In this document: positions 26,313 to 35,523 of the stretch, one piece after another
How positions within the stretch are numbered: position 1 is the stretch's first letter
Layout: every line of letters begins with the position of its first letter
NCBI GenBank assembly: GCA_965279735.1
Contig: OZ257260.1
Location: forward strand, 186,001-250,000
Direction: 5' to 3'
From: CAIUGU01 sp965279735
GTDB lineage: Bacteria > Pseudomonadota > Gammaproteobacteria > Steroidobacterales > Steroidobacteraceae
DNA: 64,000 nt
The notes under the pieces: model-generated
The model's database searches: none
What the model was told of the DNA's origin: nothing
The model's input: the letters and a program-made list of their open reading frames with translations, nothing else
Made by a program: the position numbers and the translations under genes

Positions 26313-27176
26313 TTACGCCAGCGCCTTTCCGTATAGCGCGAGCAACCGAGCCCAGGCGCGCTCCGACTCTTGCTGGTTGTAGACCATGGTGTCCGGTGGG
26401 CACCAGCCGTGCGCGGCCATGTACACCTCGATCTCGGCCGGCAGTTTCGCCTTGGAGAACGTCTCCTTGAGCACATCCTTGTCGGTTGGCCGAGACTTGT
26501 CGTCGTTGTCGGCGATGGCGATGAGAAACTGCGCCTTCGTCTTCGACGCCATCAGATGCGGGCTGTCAGGCATGTCGGTGACGAGACCGCCGCCATGGAA
26601 CGACGCGACGGCGCCGATGCGATCGGGCATGGTGGCAGCGGTGCGGAAGGCCATTGGCCCGCCCATGCAGTAACCCTGCGTGCCGATCTTGCGATTCTTT
26701 GCCACCGAGGCCTGCTGATCGAGCCAGGTGACGAACGCCTTCGCATCCGTGGCATGCGTCGTGGCATTCAGGGACCGTGCCAGTGGAACGAGTTCGGGAA
26801 TCGGTGTTTGTCCGCCATTGGGTGCGGTCGGCGCCTTCTGGGTCCGGTAGAACGGATTCACGACCAGTACCGAGTAACCCGACTCCGCGAGCCGCTTGCC
26901 CATCTGGCGCGCAGCCGGACGCAGTCCAAAGATATCAGGCCAGTAGAGGACGGCAGGCGCAGTACCCGTCGTCGGATGCACGAAATAGGCATCCGCCGTG
27001 CCATCGGGCGTCTTGATGGTGACCTCAGATTCCGTCACTTCCGCGGCATTGGCCACGCCCGGCAGCATGAACGCAAAGCCCGCGCCTCCCAGCAGCGTGC
27101 CGAACTCACGGCGGGTGACGAGACCTCGCGCTTCATACTCCAGCCGGTCTTTTTCGAAATGGTCTTGATCGCACAT
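26313..27176 (-). CDS. Tat-exported dienelactone hydrolase family protein
   Basis: A 287-residue alpha/beta hydrolase of the dienelactone hydrolase family. The nucleophile is cysteine: GYCMGG with Cys170, typical for the family. An N-terminal TRREFG followed by a hydrophobic segment is a Tat signal, with about 20 residues before it. IADNDDKS and AAHGWCPPD supply the acid and histidine. Classical members open dienelactones in the cytoplasm; Tat export indicates a different periplasmic role. It ends next to a perfect hairpin. Confidence 0.88.
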   Translation of the reverse strand: MCDQDHFEKDRLEYEARGLVTRREFGTLLGGAGFAFMLPGVANAAEVTESEVTIKTPDGTADAYFVHPTTGTAPAVLYWPDIFGLRPAARQMGKRLAESGYSVLVVNPFYRTQKAPTAPNGGQTPIPELVPLARSLNATTHATDAKAFVTWLDQQASVAKNRKIGTQGYCMGGPMAFRTAATMPDRIGAVASFHGGGLVTDMPDSPHLMASKTKAQFLIAIADNDDKSRPTDKDVLKETFSKAKLPAEIEVYMAAHGWCPPDTMVYNQQESERAWARLLALYGKALA

Positions 27177-27488
27177 GGATGTTCCTCAGGAAAATTTGTC
27201 TGACGAGACGGGGTAACTCAACCATTCCCCTGACGGCACTATACCCGCAAGAATGGTGACCGATGCCGTGACCCTCCGTGCCAGGTTTCATCTGCAAGTC
27301 GGGCACCGAGGCAGGCTAATCTGCACAACGCGAGCATGATCGCGCTGCACAATGTGACGAGACAGATTCGGAATGGCCACGACTGCGGCGAGGCGCCCTT
27401 CGCTCTGTTAGCATCCCCTCGAAAGCTTGCGTCCCAGGCCGCATCTTTGCCAACGAACGAACCAAATGCGAATCGAAGGGGGTGTGTC

Positions 27489-27902
27489 GTGAGTCCAGTA
27501 AGAATCGCCAGTGCAATCGTTGTCGGTCTGGCTGCGACGGCCTTCTCGGGCATCGGGATCGCACACCATTCCTTCGCGATGTTCGATGCCAGCAAGGAAA
27601 TTGTCCTGACCGGGGTGGTCAAGGAATTCCAGTGGACGAATCCGCATACGTTTGTCCAGCTTGAAGTTCAGGGGACCAACGGTACCAGCGTTGAATGGAG
27701 CATCGAGGGTTCGAGCCCGAACGGCCTCGCGCGCATAGGCTGGAAGCGCACCTCCATCAAGACCGGTGATCAGCTGGAAATCACCATCAATCCGCTCCGT
27801 AGCGGAGAGCACGGCGGCAATTTCGTGCAGGCCAAGTTTGCGGACGGCCGGATTCTCACGCGTCGCGGTCCCGAGGCTCCGGCTGAGGGTGCGCCGAAGT
27901 GA
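27489..27902 (+). CDS. DUF6152 family exported protein, copy 1
   Basis: A 137-residue exported protein of the DUF6152 family. After a short signal ending GIA it begins HHSFAMFD at residues 26-33, so cleavage would give a mature His-His N-terminus. A conserved third histidine is in FQWTNPHTFVQ. The GTG at 27489 has GAAGGGGG upstream; the frame runs 51 codons further but is poor. The stop overlaps the GTG of the next gene (GTGA). The family has no proven function; the exposed histidines suggest metal binding (inference). Confidence 0.85.
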   Translation: MSPVRIASAIVVGLAATAFSGIGIAHHSFAMFDASKEIVLTGVVKEFQWTNPHTFVQLEVQGTNGTSVEWSIEGSSPNGLARIGWKRTSIKTGDQLEITINPLRSGEHGGNFVQAKFADGRILTRRGPEAPAEGAPK

Positions 27903-28669
27903 GTTCTCGCCATTTTCGAGTTCGCGCACTCCCCGCAATCGTCAGCGTCGCCGGCTGTGCCCTCGCAATCGCGTTCGGAGCCTCCGTGGCGCCCGACGCG
28001 AACGCAGCCGCGGCTCCACCGAACTGGACGGGCATCTGGACTCGAGTCGGATCGCTGAACTTCGATCCGACCATCGCCGGCAACAAGAACGAGGACTTCC
28101 CGTACAACGCGAAGTACAAGGAGTTCTACGACAGGATTCTCGCGGCGGAAGCAAAAGGTATCGCCATCAACGACAGGAGCGCGGACTGCCAACCGCCCGG
28201 ACTCGTGCGGATGATGGCCATGGTCTATCCGATGGAGATCCTGCAGACGCCCGGCCAAGTGACGATCATCGCGGAGTGGGAAGGGCAGATCCGCCGGATC
28301 TTTACCGACGGACGGCCACATCCCGAGGATCCGGATCCCACCTACAACGGCCATTCCACGGGTAAGTGGGAGGGCGAATCCCTGCTTGTCGACACAGTGG
28401 GGATTCTGGGCAACGGCATCATCAACGATCATGGCGCTCCGCTCGGCGAGCAGGTGCATGTCACCGAGCGGTGGTGGGCGGAGGGCCCCGATACGCTGAA
28501 AAACGAAATCACGGTTGAAAGTCCCGATGCGCTGCTGCGGCCGATCAAGTCGGTGAAGACGTTCAAGCGTCGCAACGACATCCAGATCATGGAATACATC
28601 TGCACGCAGAATAACCGCAACCAGACCAACGCCGACGGGTCCACCGGCATTCAGCTCAAGAAGAACTGA
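27899..28669 (+). CDS. secreted GHSxGxWEG-family protein A
   Basis: A 256-residue exported protein. The mature start has the PNWTGIW (GxW) pattern of lipocalin-like barrels. A cysteine at ADCQPPGLVRMM and another at EYICTQNNRN are shared with relatives, suggesting a disulfide. The core motif IRRIFTDGRPHPEDPDPTY is followed by GHSTGKWEG and a VDTVG strand. Six related frames lie in this window (28682, 29556, 40218, 56256, 57339, 58175). It is translationally coupled to the DUF6152 gene before it. No function is established. Confidence 0.82.
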   Translation: MSSRHFRVRALPAIVSVAGCALAIAFGASVAPDANAAAAPPNWTGIWTRVGSLNFDPTIAGNKNEDFPYNAKYKEFYDRILAAEAKGIAINDRSADCQPPGLVRMMAMVYPMEILQTPGQVTIIAEWEGQIRRIFTDGRPHPEDPDPTYNGHSTGKWEGESLLVDTVGILGNGIINDHGAPLGEQVHVTERWWAEGPDTLKNEITVESPDALLRPIKSVKTFKRRNDIQIMEYICTQNNRNQTNADGSTGIQLKKN

Positions 28670-28681
28670 TACCGCGAATCG

Positions 28682-29446
28682 CTACTTGGACGTCTGCAGG
28701 ATGATGCCGGTCGTGCCGTCGCTCTGGATCGGGTTGCGGTTATTTTCCTGACACACGTACTCCATGATTTCCATGTTCGCTGGCGCGCGCCTGAAGGTTT
28801 TCACCACCGTCCAGGGCTCGGCCAGTGCCTTTGAATCGGTCAGCGTGATGGTGTCGGTGAGTGTGTTGGCATCGGGCTGATGGAATCTTTCGCTGATCCG
28901 CAGCGCATCGGATAGCCCCAGCCCGTTCTGGGTGATCATCATGTCGCCGCGCAGTGCGATGGTGTCGACTACCAGGTCCTTTCCTTCCCAGTGGCCGATG
29001 GAGTGGCCGTTGTAAGTAGGGTCGGGATCTTCCGGATGCTTGCGCCCGTCGGTATGGATGCGCCGGACCTGGCTTTGAAACTCGGCATAAATCGCCACTT
29101 GTCCCGGCCGCTGGAAGATCTCCATCGGGTAGACCATGTTCATCATGCGCGGCATGCCGGGCGGCACGCACGCAGCGGTTGGATCGTTGACTGGCTTGCC
29201 GGCCTTCATCGAATCGATGCCGCGCTGGTAAAGGGCCTGGTATTCCGGCGTCAGTCCGGGATGGTCGATCTCGCCTGTCGGAATGGTGGGATCGAAGTTG
29301 ATGCTGCCGACCCGGACCCAGATGCCGTTCCAGTTGGGCGCTCCCTGGTCCACTGCGCCTTCTGGCTGTGCGCCGGCGGGTGCTATGAGCAGAGGCACCA
29401 GGAAGCCCGCGATGAGCAGGATGGACTGCAGGGCAGGTTTCTTCAC
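28682..29446 (-). CDS. secreted GHSxGxWEG-family protein B
   Basis: A 254-residue exported protein, the closest relative of protein A: NWNGIWVRVGSINFDPTI, CVPPGMPRMMNMVYPMEI, RRIHTDGRKHPEDPDPTYNG, GHSIGHWEG and EYVCQENNRN. The GTG at 29446 with AGGA upstream is preferred over an ATG at 29476. It converges on protein A with 12 bases between stops, suggesting a duplication and inversion. It has no DUF6152 partner of its own strand. Confidence 0.8.
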   Translation of the reverse strand: MKKPALQSILLIAGFLVPLLIAPAGAQPEGAVDQGAPNWNGIWVRVGSINFDPTIPTGEIDHPGLTPEYQALYQRGIDSMKAGKPVNDPTAACVPPGMPRMMNMVYPMEIFQRPGQVAIYAEFQSQVRRIHTDGRKHPEDPDPTYNGHSIGHWEGKDLVVDTIALRGDMMITQNGLGLSDALRISERFHQPDANTLTDTITLTDSKALAEPWTVVKTFRRAPANMEIMEYVCQENNRNPIQSDGTTGIILQTSK

Positions 29447-29555
29447 GATGGAATCCTCGCGAGCTGAACACCGCATGATCGTACGGCTTTTGTACCTCCT
29501 TTACGCTACGATTCCGCCAGCCCATTTCACCAGTTAAAAAAAGAAGGCTTGTTCA

Positions 29556-30440
29556 ATGAACGGTTCGATTCCGCAGCAAGAAACCGCGACCAAGGCGCCG
29601 CTCCGTCTTGCGGTGGTTGCAGGAGCGCTGCTTGGCGTCGTGGCAACGGCCGCTTTCTTCCTCGTCGCGAAGCAGTTCGGTGTGCCGCAGGCGAGCAGCG
29701 ATTCGGCGCCTGCAGCAGCCGCCGTGCCCGACTGGACAGGAAAATGGGAGATGCCGAGGATTGCGACGCGGCTGATGTTCGACCCCGACAATGCCTACCT
29801 CGAACCTGATCCGGGCAGGGGCCTCGATTTTGGCCCGGTGGGCGGGTCTTACCTCACGACCATCCCGTACAAGCCTGAATTCCAGAAGGAATACATGGAC
29901 CGGATTGCCATGCACAAAGAGGGCAAGCCAACCGATCCCGTGGGAGCCGATTGCCGCCCCTATGGCATGCCACGTGTCATGGCGGCGACCCCGAATGGCC
30001 CATTGTTCATGATGGAACCCGAGCTGATGCTCATCGTCATGGGCGATGAGATCCGGCGCATCTACATGGACGGCCGGCCGCACCCGACCGCAGTGGAAGA
30101 CGTAGTGCTCTCCTTCGAGGGGCATTCCGTCGGACATTGGGAAGGCGAAACCCTTGTCATCGACACCGTCAACGTGTTCGAGGGGAATTACGACCAGTCG
30201 GATGCGAAACACAGTGATCAGCTGCATGTGGTCGAGCGCATCAGGCAAATCGACGCCGATACGCTCGAGAACCAGATTACTGTCATGGATGCGGTGATGT
30301 TCACGAAGCCCTATACCGTGACCCGAAATTACAAGCGCAACAAGCAGCGCTATCCGGAAGTCGTCGCAAGCAATTGCACGCCAAACGACCAGGTCGACAT
30401 TGTCGATGGCGTGCAGGTGCAACGGCTGCCATTTGAATGA
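29556..30440 (+). CDS. membrane-anchored GHSxGxWEG-family protein C
   Basis: A 294-residue member with an N-terminal membrane anchor or uncleaved signal (LAVVAGALLGVVATAAFFLV). It has DWTGKW, CRPYGMPRVM, IRRIYMDGRPHP, GHSVGHWEGETLVIDTV and a late cysteine in ASNCTPNDQ. It diverges from A/B in the first third. Its stop overlaps the start of the DUF6152 gene after it (ATGA), so the two are coupled. It begins 109 bases from the GTG of protein B, which points the other way. Confidence 0.82.
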   Translation: MNGSIPQQETATKAPLRLAVVAGALLGVVATAAFFLVAKQFGVPQASSDSAPAAAAVPDWTGKWEMPRIATRLMFDPDNAYLEPDPGRGLDFGPVGGSYLTTIPYKPEFQKEYMDRIAMHKEGKPTDPVGADCRPYGMPRVMAATPNGPLFMMEPELMLIVMGDEIRRIYMDGRPHPTAVEDVVLSFEGHSVGHWEGETLVIDTVNVFEGNYDQSDAKHSDQLHVVERIRQIDADTLENQITVMDAVMFTKPYTVTRNYKRNKQRYPEVVASNCTPNDQVDIVDGVQVQRLPFE

Positions 30441-30877
30441 GCATCGGGAGAATCAATACCGTGAGAGTGAGTATGACAGTATCGAAAGTGGCCAGAGCGT
30501 TTGCATTCGCCGGCATCGCATTGGCAGCGTTTCCGGTTTGGGCGCATCACTCGGGCGCGATGTTCGATCGGACAAAGGTGACCAAGCTCGAAGGCACCGT
30601 CGTCAAGTACGACTACACCAATCCCCATTCCTGGATCACGATAACGGTGCCGGGTCCGCAGGGACAGAAGGTGTTGTGGGGCGTGGAGGGATTCACGCCG
30701 AATGCGATGAAGAACTGGGGCCTCACTCCGAACACCGTGAAGCCCGGGGACAAGCTGGTCGTTACGGTGCATCCGTTGCGCGACGGTCGCAATGGCGGCA
30801 GCATTGTCGAGATTACGCTGGCCGATGGCCATCATGTGGATACGTCATTGCCGGAGCGCGTCGGCACAGGCAAGTAA
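30437..30877 (+). CDS. DUF6152 family exported protein, copy 2
   Basis: A DUF6152 protein; the signal ends PVWA and the mature part begins HHSGAMFD, again giving a His-His N-terminus. The third conserved histidine is in YTNPHSW. The ATG at 30437 overlaps the stop of protein C; a GTG at 30461 with GGGAGA upstream and an ATG at 30473 are alternatives that give a more typical signal peptide. Same order (C, then DUF6152) as in the cluster at 56256. Confidence 0.82.
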   Translation: MSIGRINTVRVSMTVSKVARAFAFAGIALAAFPVWAHHSGAMFDRTKVTKLEGTVVKYDYTNPHSWITITVPGPQGQKVLWGVEGFTPNAMKNWGLTPNTVKPGDKLVVTVHPLRDGRNGGSIVEITLADGHHVDTSLPERVGTGK

Positions 30878-30911
30878 GCAAAGACAGCAAGAAAAATCGG
30901 GGAACATACAA

Positions 30912-31352
30912 ATGCGTCGCACAGCAATACTTCTCGGCATCCTGGCCTCGATTGTTGCCAGCCTTGCGCAAGGCCAGTCGGCCAGCGATGAGTCTGCCAT
31001 CCGTGCAAATCTGGCGGCGTATGCCGAGGCAAGGAACCGCCGCGATGCGCATGCCCAGGGGATGCACTACACAGCCGATGCCGAATTTCTCGGTGGAGCG
31101 GGTGTGATCGTCAAAGGTCACGATGCAATCGAAAAAAGTCTTGAAGTAAAAGATCCCGCGTATCAGTTCCATCTGCGGACTGATCACGTCCAGTTCGTCA
31201 CCAGCGACGTCGCCGTTGCTGAAACGTCATTGTGGGGCGCTGTGGAAACGCCCGGAGGCGGATCAAGCGGCACATATGTAATGGTCAAGAAGAACAACGA
31301 GTGGTTGATTGCCTCCGTGCGCGTGACAACAAAGCGCAAGCCCGCTCAGTAG
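30912..31352 (+). CDS. secreted DUF4440/SnoaL-like protein
   Basis: A 146-residue exported NTF2-like protein: signal ending LAQGQS, then the helix ESAIRANLAAYAEARNRRD, HYTADAEFLGGAGVIVKGHD, and the C-terminal strand GGGSSGTYVMVKKNNEWLIA. Possibly a ligand-binding or isomerase-like fold; no catalytic residue can be assigned. The ATG at 30912 has GGGGAA upstream. It lies 34 bases after the DUF6152 gene and probably belongs to the same operon. Confidence 0.82.
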   Translation: MRRTAILLGILASIVASLAQGQSASDESAIRANLAAYAEARNRRDAHAQGMHYTADAEFLGGAGVIVKGHDAIEKSLEVKDPAYQFHLRTDHVQFVTSDVAVAETSLWGAVETPGGGSSGTYVMVKKNNEWLIASVRVTTKRKPAQ

Positions 31353-31370
31353 TCTCCTGCATTCAACGGC

Positions 31371-32345
31371 GTGGTGGTGGAAATGGCGTCCCAGAAAAAG
31401 GCACTTCCGCAGCGGGCCGGCAAGCTCATGTCGACCGCCGGCGGTTTCGAGACGTGGATGCAGTACGTCGACGGGTTCGAGCTGCGCCACTTCTGTGGCT
31501 TCGAACTGCTCAACGACGCGCGAGGGCTGTCGTGCCTCAAGGACTATCACCGGAAGGTCGTTGAATCCGCCGTTGCAAACGGATTCGGCATGATCAACGA
31601 GGGCGTGCACTACCGGGCAAGCCGCGACTGGGGCGAGCTCATCGGTTTTTCCCGTGAGGCGCTTGAAGAGATCAACATTCGCGGCATCGAGTTCTATCGG
31701 GACTTTGCGCGGGAATATGCCAGTCCCGATACGCCGATGCTGGTGGGCGGCGTGGTCGGCCCCCGGGGCGATGCCTACAACATCGGCCGTATGCCGGACG
31801 CGGCGGAGGCCGAGGACTATCATTCCGGGCAGATCCTGACATTTCGCAAAGCCGGCGCCGATCACGTGACGGCCATGACCTTCTCGAGTGTGGAAGAGGC
31901 GATCGGTGTGGCCCGCGCAGCAAAGTCGGCAGACATGCCCGTCATCATCTCCTTCTTCGTCGCCCCGGGTGGGAGGCTCAAGGGAGGCGAGACGCTGGAA
32001 GAGGCGATCTCACGCGTCGATTCGGCCACCGGCAACGCGCCGGAGTACTACATGATCAACTGCACGCATCCGACCGAGTTCGAACCCGGACTTGATTCCG
32101 GTAAATGGACCGCACGCATTGGCGGCTTCATGCCGAACGCGGTGGCGATGGAGACGCTCGACCTGTGCAAGCTGGGTCATCTGGAAGATGGCGACCCCAG
32201 CGAACTGGGAGGCCAGATGGCCGCCCTGGCTCAGAGGTTTCCGCACGTCAACGTCTGGGGCGGATGCTGTGGCACGGATAGCCGCCACATCGGCCAGATC
32301 ACGCGGCAGGTCAGCGAGGTCCGGACGGCACTTGTCACCCCATAG
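31371..32345 (+). CDS. homocysteine S-methyltransferase family protein
   Basis: A 324-residue zinc methyltransferase of the homocysteine/betaine-homocysteine methyltransferase family. The three zinc cysteines are visible: Cys231 in MINCTHP and Cys299/Cys300 in WGGCCGTD. The barrel starts at about residue 20 (LMSTAGGFETW). It would transfer a methyl group to homocysteine or a related thiol; the donor is unknown. Cytoplasmic, unlike its neighbours. GTG at 31371 or ATG at 31383 could start it. It is 18 bases after the SnoaL gene on the same strand. Confidence 0.9.
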   Translation: MVVEMASQKKALPQRAGKLMSTAGGFETWMQYVDGFELRHFCGFELLNDARGLSCLKDYHRKVVESAVANGFGMINEGVHYRASRDWGELIGFSREALEEINIRGIEFYRDFAREYASPDTPMLVGGVVGPRGDAYNIGRMPDAAEAEDYHSGQILTFRKAGADHVTAMTFSSVEEAIGVARAAKSADMPVIISFFVAPGGRLKGGETLEEAISRVDSATGNAPEYYMINCTHPTEFEPGLDSGKWTARIGGFMPNAVAMETLDLCKLGHLEDGDPSELGGQMAALAQRFPHVNVWGGCCGTDSRHIGQITRQVSEVRTALVTP

Positions 32346-32417
32346 TGTCCCGGACTGGTAGCCCAATGCCATGGCGCATGACGTCTTCAGTTCCTGGACG
32401 TGGGATCAACGCCGCGA

Positions 32418-33125
32418 TTACTGCTTCAACGTCTTCGTGCGAAGGAAGGCGACGATTCGGGCGGTGGCATCCGAAGGCCAGATGTGGCCACCGTCGTGGA
32501 TGTAGGTTTCGACAGGAGTGCGAGTTGCCTGATTGGCCGCGCGCGCCATTTCCACCGACTTCATCTGCTCCGCAAACGAGTTGGTGTGGTCCTCGCGTCC
32601 GCCGATATGGAACACCGGTTTCGGTTCAGGGAACGACGCCTCCGTACTGAGCATCCCGGCGACCGGCGCTAACGCTGCGAAGGACTTCGCTCGCGTCGCC
32701 CAGAGAAGGTAGACCATCCTCGCGCCGTTGGAGAAGCCGGTCGCGTATACGCGCGTGTCATCTACGGTGAACCGCATGTGCAGTTCAGCAAGCATCGCGT
32801 CGAAGAATTTCAGGTCTCGGTTGCCATTGCTGGCATCGCGCGCCTGAAAAGCGCCGCCCTGGCCGGGGCCGCGACTCAGTCCGTCCATGTACACCACGAG
32901 CGCTTCGGGCCATGCCTCCTGAAAGCCCACAGCGGTGAAGTTGTCCGCCGTGTCGCCAGCGCCGTGGAATACAAACAGCGTCGGCGCAGCGCCCGCGGAC
33001 CTCGTTGGCGCAAAAACCAGGGCCTGGCGGTCGACGCCGTCAATCTTCAACGTCAACCGCTGAGGCGCGGCGACGGCGGCGACAGGCAGAGTCAGTACGA
33101 GCAAGAGGGCGGCTAATGCTTTCAT
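32418..33125 (-). CDS. secreted PHB-depolymerase-like esterase
   Basis: A 235-residue alpha/beta hydrolase of the LpqC/polyhydroxybutyrate depolymerase group. Motifs: FVFHGAGDTADNF, nucleophile GFSNGAR (Ser132), acid in GGREDHTN and HDGGHIWPSD. The signal peptide ends AVAAPQ. The ATG at 33125 has no strong ribosome site, but the frame upstream has no good start. It converges on the methyltransferase gene and is unrelated in sequence detail to the esterase at 19745, though of similar type. Confidence 0.85.
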   Translation of the reverse strand: MKALAALLLVLTLPVAAVAAPQRLTLKIDGVDRQALVFAPTRSAGAAPTLFVFHGAGDTADNFTAVGFQEAWPEALVVYMDGLSRGPGQGGAFQARDASNGNRDLKFFDAMLAELHMRFTVDDTRVYATGFSNGARMVYLLWATRAKSFAALAPVAGMLSTEASFPEPKPVFHIGGREDHTNSFAEQMKSVEMARAANQATRTPVETYIHDGGHIWPSDATARIVAFLRTKTLKQ

Positions 33126-33158
33126 ATCGGATTGATACCACATTGCGCTTCGGTCAAT

Positions 33159-33178
33159 GGCGACAGATTCATTGTCCC
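33159..33178 (+). repeat. GGGGACAGATTTATTTTC-type repeat, copy 3
   Basis: GGCGACAGATTCATTGTCCC in the divergent gap between the esterase and the large lipoprotein; a diverged copy. Confidence 0.4.
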
Positions 33179-33344
33179 GTGTCGTCCTCGTTTCCTGCTC
33201 GCCAACTAGCCAGCGGAGTCGATTTGGCATTTTTGCAAAATTCGGCAGGCGAGGCGGCACGAGTTCAATGTGTGACGCGACCCGCAAAGCGCGCGATTTC
33301 AACATCAGGAACTGAGAGTCTCCTCCAGAAACGGGGACGGACGG

Positions 33345-35297
33345 ATGCGCATGATCACGTTCCTTTTCAAGACATGGAGTGGTCACCGCATGTTCACGCA
33401 CGTTCGCAGCTCGCTGGCTCTCGCTATTCCCCTCTTTCTGCTGGCAGCTTGTGACGGAAATTCCGCCTACACGCCACCTGTCTCCTCGGGAGCGCCACCG
33501 CCCCCTGCATCGACCGGGCTTACAGGTTCCGTGGCGGTGGGTGTCGCGATCATGCAAGGCAAGCTGCGCGTACTGGACGCGACAGGGACCGTCGTCGCGC
33601 AGGACATCACTGTCGAAGCCGATGGCAGCTACAACATCCCCACGCTGACGGGCTCCGCGCCGTGGCGTATCGAGGCATGCGGTTATGCTGGCGCGAACTA
33701 CGAATGTATCTACTCGGTGGCACAGGCGACGGGCAATGCAAACGTCACGCCGCTGACGACGGCAGCTGTCCTGCTTGCGTCCAATCAGCAGCCCGGTTCA
33801 CTGATGACCGGCGCGGCTAGCGGCCTCAGCGCCGCCGCAGTCGACAACGCGCAGACGCAGCTACGGACTGGCCTCGCTCCGATCATGAGCGGCAACATCG
33901 CATCGGACTTCAACTTCATCACCGGCAGCCTCACTGCTGGCAGCCGCAGCGCCTATGACCGCGTGCTTGACTCGGTCGGTGTCTCGTCGGGCCAGGATGG
34001 CGGCACATTCGTGCAGATTACTCCGCGCATCGGCACGGGCAATCTGTATCTCGAACCAGGCACCACGAATGGCACTGTTGCCGCGGATACACAGGCGGCA
34101 GCACTGCCACTCGCACAGATCGATGCATTGTTCAGCCGCATGACGACCAAGCTCGTCAACGAAGCGGCGTGCCTCGGTCCGAACGGATTGGCGGCGGAAG
34201 TATCCAGCAACGCACGCTTCGAGGGCGAAAATGGGCCCGTCACGGGCGCGGAGCCGGTGGCTGCCGAGATGTGCGGTTTCTTCACCGAAGCCGACATCTG
34301 GGGCGCAACCTTTCTCAATCCGACGCTGGGACGCTGCGTGACCACCGGTGGTGAATCCCGCTGCCATGTCGGCTTCGACCTGCGTACCCCCGACGGCACC
34401 GTGCTGCCGGTGGGCAACGGCATGGGCGTAGTGTTCGCCGGCAACACATGGAAGTTCCTTGGCGCCGCAGACCCGGTCAATGTTTATATCAGCGCGCGCG
34501 TACAGCGGCAGACCCGTATCGACAACCTGGCGGTGGCACCGAGCTACATGCGTGCGCTCTCCATCGACATCACGCGTGTACCCGGTCTCGAGTGCGCGAC
34601 GGTGACGCAGTCCATCGCGGGGGGTGCGTCGCACATGTTCGCCATCCTGAAGGCTCACGACAACGCTGCGCGCAGAATGTCGATATGGCGCGCCAACGCG
34701 CAGGGGACCGAAGAATCCCTCAATGCCAGCATCGGCTTCTTGCGTGGCAGCGACGACAGCTGGTACACGCTGCCGGACGGTGCGCCCGGCGACGAAGTCG
34801 TACGTAACTTCTTCCGCAACGGTCGCAACGTGGTCGTCAGCCTGTTCAGCGATGCGGCCTGCTCGGTCCCCCTCGTCGTCGAAGGTGTGAGCACGATTGA
34901 AGTAGAGATCGAGGGCGTGCCGCCGGTGTACGCTTCGCTGCCCACATTCCCGTGGCCTGAGCTGACGCCTGCGACAGTGACCGCGGTCGGCGGGGTTACG
35001 CTCGGCGCGAACAGCACGGGCAGCCTCTCGGCGGCGTGGACGTATCCGAATGGACGCTCCGGTATCAGCGGCGTGACGTTCTGCGGCAGCCTCGCCGATT
35101 GCGGCGACCAGAGCCCAGGACGCTTCGGCGAGCGCGAGATCTCGCCAGCGACGCCCTTTGTGACGCTGCCACTGCAGAGCAGCTCACTGGCCCTCGGTGT
35201 TTCGCGCACGTTGTCCCTGCATGGCACGGGCCCCGATGGCGTTGCGATGCAGTCCAACTTCACCGACTGCGGTGGTGCATCGGGCTTCTGCAACTGA
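33345..35297 (+). CDS. large lipoprotein of unknown function
   Basis: A 650-residue lipoprotein; lipobox LLAAC at about residue 35, followed by a Pro/Ser linker (PPPPAST). The mature part begins with a beta-sandwich-like segment carrying LRVLDATGTVV and VEADGSYNIP (carboxypeptidase-regulatory-like), then a long helical-beta region with conserved-looking Cys pairs (about ten cysteines), ending in CNxxx-free TDCGGASGFCN. ATG 33345 is taken; ATG 33390 with GGAG upstream gives a shorter and more typical signal. I cannot assign a function. Confidence 0.75.
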   Translation: MRMITFLFKTWSGHRMFTHVRSSLALAIPLFLLAACDGNSAYTPPVSSGAPPPPASTGLTGSVAVGVAIMQGKLRVLDATGTVVAQDITVEADGSYNIPTLTGSAPWRIEACGYAGANYECIYSVAQATGNANVTPLTTAAVLLASNQQPGSLMTGAASGLSAAAVDNAQTQLRTGLAPIMSGNIASDFNFITGSLTAGSRSAYDRVLDSVGVSSGQDGGTFVQITPRIGTGNLYLEPGTTNGTVAADTQAAALPLAQIDALFSRMTTKLVNEAACLGPNGLAAEVSSNARFEGENGPVTGAEPVAAEMCGFFTEADIWGATFLNPTLGRCVTTGGESRCHVGFDLRTPDGTVLPVGNGMGVVFAGNTWKFLGAADPVNVYISARVQRQTRIDNLAVAPSYMRALSIDITRVPGLECATVTQSIAGGASHMFAILKAHDNAARRMSIWRANAQGTEESLNASIGFLRGSDDSWYTLPDGAPGDEVVRNFFRNGRNVVVSLFSDAACSVPLVVEGVSTIEVEIEGVPPVYASLPTFPWPELTPATVTAVGGVTLGANSTGSLSAAWTYPNGRSGISGVTFCGSLADCGDQSPGRFGEREISPATPFVTLPLQSSSLALGVSRTLSLHGTGPDGVAMQSNFTDCGGASGFCN

Positions 35298-35523
35298 CGC
35301 GACCGACTCCGCCACTCCACCACGTCAGGTTTGCACCTCTGCAACTTGGCGGGTGGGTGGCGGATTTTTTCTCCACGCCTAAGTCTTCCCATCCTGTTTG
35401 CCGTCGGACCAGTCTCGCCACTGGCCGGGTGGTTTTCTATTGCATGACAGCGCCTCCGCCCGGATAAGATCACCCTTTCAGTCGTCGGCCGGTTTCGGTC
35501 GATCGATGCCATAAGGAGCCGGT

